Assembly: GCA_012932295.1 (NCBI GenBank)
Contig: JAAONU010000004.1
Location: 8,069,030 to 8,133,029, forward strand
DNA: 64,000 nucleotides
Source of the DNA: Cyclina sinensis
Lineage: Eukaryota > Mollusca > Bivalvia > Venerida > Veneridae
Direction: 5' to 3'
Positions 20,371 to 32,300 of this stretch are shown piece after piece. The notes beneath the pieces are model-generated. The model saw nothing but the letters and a program-made list of their open reading frames with translations. It did not search any database and was not told where the DNA came from. A program made the position numbers and the translations under genes. How positions within the stretch are numbered: the stretch's first letter is position 1; each line of letters opens with the position of its first letter.

Positions 20371-23300
20371 GTATATTTTAGCGTTAAAATATGAAATTTC
20401 AATTATCAATATTTTGGGTAGTTGTTTGATTTTGTATCTTATAGAAGGTTAAGTGTTTGCGTTGTAATTCTGTATGTAAAAACCAACAAAAGACGTCAGT
20501 TGTATAATACAGTGCTGATATTACAACTGTACTCCTTATATGTCACACAGAGTCATTTAAAAGGCAACCACCTTACCACTCTGACAGCCTCTTGTGAAAG
20601 AGCGAACTGTGATGGCGTAAATAAATGTTGATCTTTTACTGAACTTTTTTGGCAAACATATTTTACCTCATATTTTATGTTTTACGTATAAAAGCTTCGC
20701 TGTTTTCAAAGTTTTAGCTCTCGCTTTTCAACAAACCCTTTTTGAAAATGAAATTGCAATGGTCTTGTCAATTTTAAATAAAAAAAAAGATATATAAAAG
20801 ATATATGACAACAGGAAAAACAGGAATGAACAGGGAATATAATTATATATCTATTTCACAATATTTAAGCTAAATCCTACACAAATTCATGCGGCAAGAT
20901 TAAATCACGAGTAAATTTTCTAAGGCAGTTTCTTACAGTAAATCAAACGCAAAAAGGAAGAAAAAATGTGATTAAATATTTTTGTTGAAACCACTGTTAT
21001 CAGTTGGGTATGAAAGAGATCGTGTACACGCAAATATAAAATAAACATTAGCAAAAGTATATTGTAAATGCCAAAGATTTGTTTTTCGTGTTTTTATGGG
21101 TTAACGTTTACAAATACATACAAAAGACAGTCGCGACAAAATGCAGTAATTCAAAAGCAAGCGTTGTTTAAATGAACGAAAACACCTTTATGTAAGATAT
21201 ACCATTTTTGAAAATTACGGAAGCACAGAGGTGACATGGATAGTTCTCTTTTTTTAAGATAGAGTATTTTTTTTATCTTGTGGGTCAAGATATTAACTTT
21301 TCCCACAACTTAATTTCATATTCCCATAATATTAATTATCCTGTTCCCATAGAATACATTTCTTGTTTCTACATAATAAATATCTCGTTCCCACAGCTTA
21401 ATATATTATTACCACAGGATAAAAATCTTGTCACCCCAAGGTAAATATCTTGTTTACACAACTAAATATTTTGTTCCCAAAATGTCATGGTATTTTCTGC
21501 GACGGAGGCAAGCGGAATCTCAGAGATGTCACAAAACGTATATTCTCAAGGCAGAGCTAGTTATAAGCGATAGCTTCTAAAGCTACACACCAGTTTTTCT
21601 AGTTACAATCACATGACCGCTTCTTATCCATACATTCGCGTTGAAAAATAGTACCACAGGTTGTATGAGTTTTCATTGCAATTTCGATAAAAGTTCTTTG
21701 ATATTGCAGAATTATGTTGATTTTGAAAGCATGAGGTATAATTTCATTTTTTTTGGCAAATCAAACTGTAAAAGTAACAAGTTAATAATTTAGTATTCAT
21801 CCGCTAAAAAAATCATTCATAAAACTTACTACGCATTGAAACAATCGTTTGCTAATCGGCGATGTATTCCGAATGCATGTAATGAGATGAGTAACGTAAA
21901 CACGGAAACGTACACGAACAACCAATGCATGCTTTTGACGCTAATAAAATGTGCTCAAAGTATTTTTAACATCCTTGCTTTTAGTTTGCATGTTGATTAA
22001 ATTATCAATGTCAATATATTTACCTATTTTCCCGAATCTTGACCGAAAAAACAACCCTTGCTACATTATCAGCTGTCCGTATTTAAAGCGATAATTCACG
22101 TTTTAAAGAACGGAATATATTGTGTTTTTGGCAATCACAGAAGGTATTTGAGGCTTCCATTAAACAAGTATTTCTTGATTAAACAGAGCAGTTTCCTGAA
22201 ACACGTTAGTCTGAACGAAAACATTTAAATAGTATCTATATTCGGATATAGAAATTCGGATAACTGATGGTACGTTCGAAAATAGAAAATTCGAATTTTT
22301 TACAATATGGCAAACCAAATATTAGAATACATGTATTGTTTTCAGTATTCGTTCCAATCCCTACTTTTTGATAACCTTTTACTTGTATAAAATGTATATA
22401 ATAATGTATATATTTTAATGTTTTTCTTCAAACACCCTCAGTACATTGATTATTGATAAGCACAGATCTCCAAATATGTCATAAGGATTATAAGGATTAA
22501 AACATTTCAATGAAAATGTTTGGGGCTTCATCATGACCATGTTTTGCCTTAAATTAATTTCATCCCATATTTCCTATATAAAAGATAAGATCCAGTCTGA
22601 AATTATTAATGCCTTAAAAAGTTCTTTTTAAGTATCTGATAGAATAGAACTCTTTATGCAAGTTTGCTTCATGTATGGTAGGATGTATGTGTCACATTAT
22701 AAACTTGTCACAAGAGGTTATTCTACATAGTCATTATGTAGGTCTAGGACAAATCGGAGTACATTGGTATCCAAATTGCATCTAGTAAAACAGCACTGAA
22801 TGTTTTGAACTTGGTCCTGGAGTCAATAAATTAGGTTCTGTTAACTTCTGTGTTGTCAGTATACCTGCATTTAAGGCGGTAATATATATTTGCAGTATTA
22901 TTTTTATACATTTCAGGTTATTTATCTACTGTTTTCAAATCTTATTTGCTCACATGATTTTATTACTTTTTTATGAACAGTTTACTGACACGAAAATGTA
23001 TTTGATTTTTGTGTTTCTCTTGACTTAGATATAAACTATTGTCAAGTATTTCAGTTAATAGAGATCACCATCGTATTTCCCCTATTTCATCTCATCTGTT
23101 TCGAAGAAAAACTCGAGCTATTATGATCGCTAGGTCGTCTTCGTTGTCGTGCAAAAACTTTGATGTAGTCCGTTACTGAAACACTTAAAGGTACCACCAC
23201 AAAACTTGGAATACTTGCTTATAATGAAAAGGTGCAGTTGTAAGACAATGGGCATTATTCTGAAATATATATTTTTTGAGTCAAGCCCCATTTTAACTTA

Positions 23301-26300
23301 GAATTTCTGTCAAAATTGGTTAATAAGTGGAATGATTTCAAATCTATCTATATATATGAAACTTGAAATATTTGCTTATTATGACAGGGCACAGTTGTAA
23401 GTCAAGAGGCATTACTCTGAAAGCTATTTTTAGAGTTCAGCCCAATTTCAGCTTGAAATTTTTGTTGAAATTTGTTATTGATAAAGACAATTAAAATAAA
23501 AAAAATATTGTACTCATTCTTGGCATACTTGCTTCTGGGGACAAGGCACATCTGTACCACATGGAACATTACTAAGTGATCAGTGTTTCTAGAGTTATGC
23601 CCCTTTTTCACATGGAAAATAATTAAACGTTTGTATAAATACAAATATCTTGAACATTTACAATCACAAAGTTATTAATCTTCAGTGAAGTGCATAACAG
23701 GAGTTATTGTATAGCACAATAACACTCTTGAAATTAATTTTATTAAGTCGTTGCTCTTAACACACAAGCGTTGGCACAGCATGCGGTACTCTTATTAGAG
23801 TCTTAAATGACCATAGTGTCACCTGTCACATATGTACGCCACAACTCAGAAGATACTTGAGGGATTGAGTCTATACTTTATACAATGGTCACACTTCTGT
23901 GACAAGGAAGTCCGAACAAAGACTCTACCTTGGCTCATTTTTCGATTATCTCCATTACTTTTATGTTGAAATTATGCTTTTCTAGAGAATATCTAAAAAG
24001 CAGTTGAAGAAATTGATATGATTCTTATCACATGGAGGCAGTGACAAAGAACTATCTTCACACATTTTAACTTTCGCTTCTGACAGTACTCTCTGTGCTT
24101 TGATTTTTCTCTTGTTAGAAATATATATTTACTTGTTCCCACAACATGGTTTCAGGAGCGGATGTGGTCCAGTGGTAACGCGCTGGACTGGTAAAGCAGG
24201 GGTCCCGAGTTCGATCCCCCGCTCCTCCACTAACATTACTAATAGTCTTTCGGATGAGACTTTAAACCGAGGTCCCATGTATCAGTGCTATACACTGAGC
24301 ATGAAAAAGAACCAGGGTTGTCTCTGGAATGGGATGCTTTCTGTATCTTGCACTACCCCCACAACATAAAATGACTAATCTCTTCAGGGGGCGTCGGTCA
24401 TATGGGCTACCGGTACCGACGTTAAATAAGCTTAAAATAGATAGATAGACATGATATCTTGTTTCTACAACATGTTATCTCTTTCCTACAACATGAATAT
24501 ATTGGTCAAACAATTTAATATCTTGTTCCCACAAAATAGATATTTATGTTTCGGGAGCAATATATTTATGTTGGATCAATATATTAAGTGTTGGGAACAA
24601 GATGGAAACAAGATAAGTATGTTGTAGGAACAAGATATTAAGTTGTTCCCACAAGATATAAAAATAAACTCTGTCTTGAAGAAAAAAACTTTCTGTATCA
24701 CCTCTGTGCTTTGGTAGAAATTTCATGTCATGTTTTTTTCAAATTTTCTTCAAATTTCAAGATATTTTGTGACGGTATTAAATGATCGGGGTCATTTACC
24801 GCTGAGGTCACTATCCCACCATAACGTGGATTTGTTCCTCCTTATAAACGAAAAGTAGTTAATCCGAAAATAGGATAATAATCATATTTCATTAATCAGC
24901 CGAGAAACCTAAAAGTAAACATAACGATGATTTATTTTCTCATGCATGAGTAGCAGAGGTAACACGATGTTGACAAGATTTATCTCGACGATTTTTGATT
25001 TTTCTGTGTATCTCCTTTGTCACAAATTGTTAACACACCTGATCTAGTTTTTGGTATCATATTGTGACCTTGCGAACAGTATTACACTTGCCTTCTCTGC
25101 ACTTAATGCACATCAATAATATTCTGTTTTCGTTAAGGCTTTTTATTCTTCATCCCCCACCCCCACCCCGCCTCTCCCCCCTCCAATAGGCGTTGAATTT
25201 AATACTTCGGACCGTAATAGAATTCAACACAAGTTGTACTTTACCCACATATTTCCCGTTTTACATTAATGATGTTTTTTACCATGGATAATAATGGCAA
25301 TATTTTCAACAGTTCCAATAGACAACCATATGCTCATGTGAGAATAAAGCAGAAGGCCACATTTTGTTCGCCGCATCTTTGATTGCATTAAACCTTAAAA
25401 AAGTCGAAACATTGTGTATCAAAATAATTTTGATATCTTTGGACTAAGTGTCAAAAACAACAACAATAAAAGGGATTCAGATTGTGTATTTTCCCGCAAA
25501 TTAAAAAAAGCGGCATAAGATATACATTGTGTATTTAAATAAAAATGATATATTTGAACCAAGTGTCAACAAGCAACAACATTACAAGGAGTTTTGGATT
25601 CAATGTTTGTTTATTAAGCCGTTTGAATTTTGGAAATCCTTGTTAGAAGCACAGCTGTACATCTGCAAAATAAGTTGTTTTTACCTTATTTCCGCAATGA
25701 AAGTGAAACATAATCTCTAACTCTTAACTTCTCTAGAGTGCCATAAAAGGGTCAATTAATCCAACTGGCATTTCCCTTTCTTTCAGCACTATCTGACGGC
25801 AGTTGGGGCAATTATATCTGTACCTATCTTACTCAGCGAGTTTTTCTGCATGGACAAAGATACTGTTGGAATCAGTGAACTGATCGGAACTATTTTCTTT
25901 GTTTCTGGTATCGCTACGCTTCTGCAGACGACATTTGGGGTGAGGTAAGATCTTAGACAAGGATATCTTCTAAATCCCACTTGCGGAAATTGACCGACAA
26001 TCCCTTCTTTCGTCGAGCTCTGGTCAGAACACAGGAAAACAGTCGATTAGATCTAGTTGGTATAAGTTGCAAGATATTTCTCCACAATGATCGTTCAATA
26101 AAAAAGTTAAAACTATTACTAACTGGAATTTAGTTTAAGTCTTTAATTGTCCACTCAATATACCTTCCACTGAGATATTTTTCTCCCCAATCTTAGTCGT
26201 AATGTCAAGATAATGGTATGAATATTTTGGCTACTTATTGCAGACTTCCAATCGTACAAGGAGGGACGTTTGCCTTTGTGACCCCAACTATAGCGATTTT

Positions 26301-29300
26301 GCTTCAACCCAACTGGCAATGTCGATATACCGAGGCAAGAAGACTAAGTATGGTGTACTATTCTAACCATATACTGTAGTGTTGATTGATCAGCCTGTAT
26401 ATGAGTATTAAGTACTATTAAAACCCTTAACTGTTACAAATATAGATTTCGATTCATTGCATTTAATTCATATGGAAAATAGAGAGAAATATAACTGGAC
26501 AGAGCGACAGTTTCGAGTCAGACCGACCTGTCGAGTTATTGCGTGTTGACTCATCGCAAAACCACTGTATATTGTATCAACAGACGTATTGTACAACTAT
26601 CTGAGTTAGTATGTTCCAAAATAGCAATACACTTGAGTAAGCATGCTCCAACATTGCAGCATGTCTCAGCGACAGAATGTCAGACAATATAGCGTTAATC
26701 AGTGTGTGTGAGCTGAGATACACCTTACCATAACATAATGAGATTGTTCTATTTTCTGTGTACTTGTAAAAGCTAAAGCATAACTGTTTTCTGTGATGAC
26801 CTAGTGTTAATTTTCTTTTTGTTTTTACTTACTAAGCTAATTTTAAAATGTAAACCTGCCTTCCCTGACACCACTCATGGAGGAACAGACGACAAATGAA
26901 AGAACTTGTCAGAATGTCGTAAAATATAGTCTCATTGTTTAATGGATTTGTGGAAAGACCTGTAAACACATGTGCCCATGTTATGACTCGAAACAACGCA
27001 TCTTTCTAAACCAATATGCCATTGATATTAACATACAATAATACTGGATATTTAAATTTTGGTCTTATTTTCAGATGGATCTGCAGTGAATTTTGCAGAC
27101 TTTGGTCTTCCAGAAGTAGGAAGTGACGGGCACAGGGAGATATGGATGAAACGAATCAGAGAGGTAAATATGTATTTCTAATTCCCTTCAGCTGGTGTCC
27201 GTCCTTTAATTCGATACAGACAAAAGTCCAACAATCTTACCCCAGGTTTTTAGCCCGCTTCTTACTGAATGGTATTTTTATGAAAACATTAGTTAAAGAA
27301 ACAAACAAGCATGTTATGAACAATGCATCTTGGTTGTATGCAGGACATCTTGATTGTAGATTAGCTCGCAAGCATGCAGTGCGTCTTGTTTGTGGCTTAG
27401 CTGGCACGCTTGCAATTCGTCTTGTTTGTAGCTCAGCTGGCACGCTAGCAATTCATCTTTTTTGTAGCCCAGCTGGCATGCTAGCAATTCATCTTGTTTG
27501 TAGCACAGCTGGCACGCTTGCAATTTATCTTGTTTGTAGCTCAGCATGCAATGCATCTAAGTTGATTGTGGCTCAGTCGGCATGCATGCAATGCATCTTG
27601 TTTGTAGCTCAGCTGACATGCATGCATTTTATCCTGTTTGTATTCAGCTGGCATGCATGCAATGCATTTAAGTTGTTTGTAGCTCAGTGGCATGCTTGCA
27701 ATGCATCTTGTTTGCAGCAGAGCTGACATGCATGCATTGTGTCTTGTTTGTAGCTTAGCTGGCATGCATACCATGCATTTAAGTTGTAGTTCAGCTGGCA
27801 TGCATGCAATGCATCTTGTTCTTAGCTCAGCTAGCATGCATGCACTGCATTTTGTTTGTAGTTCAGTTGGCATGCAAGCAGTGCATCTCAATTGTAGCTA
27901 AGCTGGCATGCATGCAATGCATCTTGATAGTAGCTCAGCTGGCACGCTTGTAATTCATCTTGCTCGTTGCTCAGCATGCAATGTATTTACGTTGTTTGTA
28001 GCTCAGCTAGCATACTTGCAGTGCATCTTGTTTGTAGCTCAGCTGGCATACATTGCTGCATGATATTAGTTCAGCTGACATACATACATTGCATCTTGAT
28101 ATTAATTCAACTGGCATACATGCATTGCATCTTGATATTAGTTCAGCTGGCATACATGCATTGCATCTTGCTATTAGTTCAGCTGGCATACATGCATTGC
28201 ATCTTGATATTAATTCAGCTGGCATACATGCATTGTATCTTGATATTAATTCAGCTGGCATACATGCATTGCATCTTGATATAAGTTCAGCTGGCATACA
28301 TGCAGTGCATCTTGTTTGTAGCTCAGCTGGCATACATTGCAGCGTGATATTAGTTCAGCTGACATACATGCATTGCATCTTGATATTAATTCAGCTGGCA
28401 TACATGCATTGTATCTTGATATTAGTTCAACTGGCATATTTGCATTGCATCTTGCTATTAGTTCAGCTGGCATACATGCATTGCATCTTGATATTAGTTC
28501 AGCTGGCATACATGCATTGCATCTTGATATAAGTTCAGCTGGCATACATGCATTGCATCTTGATATTAATTCAGCTGGCATACATGCATTGCATCTTGAT
28601 ATTAGTTCAGCTGACATACATGCATTGCATCTTGATATTAATTCAGCTGGCATACATGCATTGCATCTTGATATTAGTTCAGCTGACATACATGCATTGC
28701 ATCTTGATATTAATTCAGCTGGCATATATGCATTGCATCTTGATATTAGTTCAGCTGGCATACATGCATTGCATCTTGATATAAGTTCAGCTGGCATACA
28801 TTGCAGCGTGATATTAATTCAGCTGGCATACATGCATTGCATCTTGATATTAATTCAGCTGACATACATGCATTGCATCTTGATATTAATTCAGCTGGCA
28901 TACATGCATTGCATCTTGATATTAGTTCAGCTGGCATACATGCATTGCATCTTGATATAAGTTCAGCTGGCATACATTGCAGCGTGATATTAATTCAGCT
29001 GGCATACATGCATTGCATCTTGATATTAGTTCAGCTGACATACATGCATTGCATCTTGATATTAATTCAGCTGGCATACATGCATTGCATCTTGATATTA
29101 GTTCAGCTGGCATACATGCATTGCATCTTGATATAAGTTCAGCTGGCATACATTGCAGCGTGATATTAATTCAGCTGGCATACATACATTGCAGCGTGAT
29201 ATTAATTCAGCTGGCATACATTGCAGCGTGATATTAATTCAGCTGGCATACATGCATTGCATCTTGATATTAATTCAGCTGGCATACATGCATTGCATCT

Positions 29301-32300
29301 TGCTATTAGTTCAGCTGGCATACATGCATTGCGTCTTGATATCAGTTCAGCTGACATACATGCATTGCATCTTGATATTAGTTCAACTGGCATACATGCA
29401 TTGCATCTTAATATCAGTTCAGCTGGCATACATGCATTGCGTCTTGATATCAGTTCAGCTGACATACATGCATTGCATCTTGATATTAGTTCAACTGGCA
29501 TACATGCATTGCATCTTGATATTAGTTCAGCTGGCATACATGCATTGCATCTTGATATAAGTTCAGCTGGCATACATTGCAACGTGATATTAATTCAGCT
29601 GGCATACATGCATTGCATCTTGATATTAGTTCAGCTGGCATACATGGATTGCATCTTGATATCAGTTCAGCTGGCATACATGCATTGTATCTTGATATTA
29701 GTTCAGCTGGCATACATGCATTGCATCTTGATATTAGTTCAGCTGGCATGCATGCACTGCATTTTGTTTGTAGTTCAGCTGGCACACATGCAATGCATCT
29801 TGATATTAGTTCAGCTGGCATATATGCATTGCATCTTGATATTAGTTCAGCTGGCATACTTGCAGTGCATCTTGTTTGTAGCTCAGCTGGCATACATTGC
29901 AGCGTGATATTAGTTCAGCTGACATACATGCATTGCATCTTGATATTAGTTCAGCTGGCATACATGCATTGCATCTTGATATATCAGTTCAGTTGGCATA
30001 CATGCATTGTATCTTGATATAAGTTCAGCTGGCATACATGCATTGCATCTTGATATTAGTGCAGCTGGCATACATGCATTGCATCTTAATATATAAGTTC
30101 AGCTGGCACACATGCATGCATTGTATCTTGATATTAGTTCAGCTGGCATACATGCATTGTATCTTGATATTAGTTCAGCTGGCATACATGCATTGCATCT
30201 TGATATTAGTTCAGCTGACATACATGCATTGCATCTTGATATTAGTTCAGCTGACATACATGCATTGCATCTTGATATTAGTTCAACTGGCATACATGCA
30301 TTGCATCTTGATATCAGTGTAGCTGACATACATGCATTGCATCTTGATATTAGTTCATCTGGCATACATGCATTGCATCTTGATATCAGTTCAGCTGGCA
30401 TACATGCATTGCATCTTGATATCAGTTCAGCTGGCATACATGCATTGCATCTTGATATCAGTTCATCAGGCATACATGCATTGCATCTTGATATTAGTTC
30501 AGCTGGCATACATGCATTGCATCTTGATATAAGTTCAGCTGGCATACATGCATTGCATCTTGATATAAGTTCAGCTGGCATACATTGCAGCGTGATATTA
30601 ATTCAGCTGACATGCATGCATTGCATCTTGATATCAGTTCAGCTGACATACTTGCATTGCATCTTGATATCAGTTCAGCTGACATACTTGCATTGCATCT
30701 TGATATCAGTTCAGCTTACATACTTGCATTGCATCTTGACTTTAACGTAGCTGGCATGCAACTGTTATTCTGAATGTGCCAATGTGACAGTCCATACACA
30801 TAGTCCGTAATTTCTTTCAGATTCAAGGAGCAATCATGGTTGCCTCTCTATTTCAAGTGGTGATTGGTTTCAGTGGTATTATGGGATTCTTACTTCGGTT
30901 CATTGGTCCATTGTCCATAACTCCAACCATAGCTCTGATAGGTCTGTCGTTGTTTTCGGCGGCGTCATCATTTGCTTCTGAACAATGGTGGATCGCTCTA
31001 ACGTGAGTACATCTTATTGCATCGTCTGTTGATGAGTTTGTTCACAGGTTATTTGATCAGACCAGACTTTAAGGGGAAAAAGGGGGTCTGTGTTTAAAGG
31101 GTACAAGGGGCCTGTGTTTAAAGGGTACAACCTAAACTGTATCTGTATTTCATCAAAACTGAAAGATACTTAATGTACAGAACATATGCATATAATCAAA
31201 AAGTTTCCTTCAGGCATATTTACAGTAAGAATGCATTCATTTGTAATAAATGGCTAAACCTCAAAATTGGTACAACAACAACAACAACAACAAAAACAAC
31301 TCAGTATAAAGACTTATATTAATGCATTTAGTTATCCTGTTGTATTTGGAATTAATGACTGACACTTTTGCGTTTGTTAATAATTCATTTAATGTTATTT
31401 AGATTTTCATGGTTTTGAAGAAAATTTAAAAGTACTGTGAATTTTAGCGTATGCCTCTTTAAGATTTAGTAACAAGATATAAAAAGAAATAATTATTATT
31501 GTCTGGCGATGCAAGAATAACTTTGAGCTTCCACAAGTTAATTCAAAATCGATGAAAAGATTTTAAGAATAGGGTTTGCTATAAGAAAATGGTAGAAAAG
31601 AAATTTTGTTATTTATCATCAATATATTGTTGTTGACCCTGCAAGTCCATGTGAACAGTTTCGAGACACCTTTTATGATTGATTTAAACATGGTTTCTCA
31701 TTATCTTTTATTTCAGGACAATGTTTCTTATTACAATATGTAGCCAGTACTTGAAAAACGTGAAAATTCCATGCTGTACTATTTCGAGAGAAAATGGCTC
31801 GTCATCATGTAGAACTACGGGTCTTCCGATATTCAGTCTTTTCCCTGTAAGTACATACATTTAGGATATTTTTATACGTTGTATGTTTCTTGATGAAAAT
31901 GAGCACTGCTCATCTATTGAATCTGATAGTTTTAATCAATTTTTCTATTTACACGTATGACGTTAAATGAATTTACATATGATACCATTGTGACAGATAT
32001 TCTAGACTCATAGTATCACTGCAAGAGAAAACTTTTTGAATATATCTTTGGCTTAACAGGTTGAATTTCTGAAAAGGTTTTTCCAATCTCGTCTGGACAG
32101 CATAGGTTATTGTTCAAGGTCAAGGGGGTATTCATTAAAATTGTGTCCAGTGCCGATAATAACAAGACTGCAAGGGCAGAAAAGCAGCAAGCAGGCGAAG
32201 GGGCAAATGCACAATGTTTATTTTTCAGGTTCTACTGGCTATGATTATATCTTGGGTAATCTGCGCTATTCTCACGGTGACGGATGTTCTCCCGAATGAC

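Larger units (their letters stand above)
21221..24711. mobile_element. 3.5-kb inverted-repeat structure with subterminal ATCTTGTTCCCACA repeats
   Basis: The ends AAGCACAGAGGTGA (21221-21234) and TCACCTCTGTGCTT (24698-24711) are exact complements. Homology continues inward (TTTTTTT, AAGAYAGAGT, ATCTTGTGGG). Next to both ends lie degenerate arrays of a roughly 24-bp motif around TATCTTGTTCCCACAA (about 21275-21490 and 24450-24660), partly in opposite orientation. No target duplication and no transposase frame were found. It could be one foldback element with nested insertions or two separate inverted copies of one MITE. Confidence 0.55.
20371..25786 (+). other. SLC23 intron 1, 5.4 kb, transposon-rich
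   Basis: Contains a 3.5-kb inverted-repeat structure (21221-24711), a SINE (24155-24450), a degenerate dispersed repeat (about 23060-23640) and a C-rich tract near 25155-25188. No coding exon was seen. Confidence 0.7.

Noticed and set aside
24155..24228. Functional tRNA gene
   Set aside because: Acceptor stem and A/B boxes are good but the anticodon stem is mispaired, and a SINE body with a GATA tail follows directly.
28246..28797. 183-codon minus-strand frame ([12 protein letters not shown] repeats)
   Set aside because: Shadow of the 36-bp array; overlapping frames on both strands are equally open.
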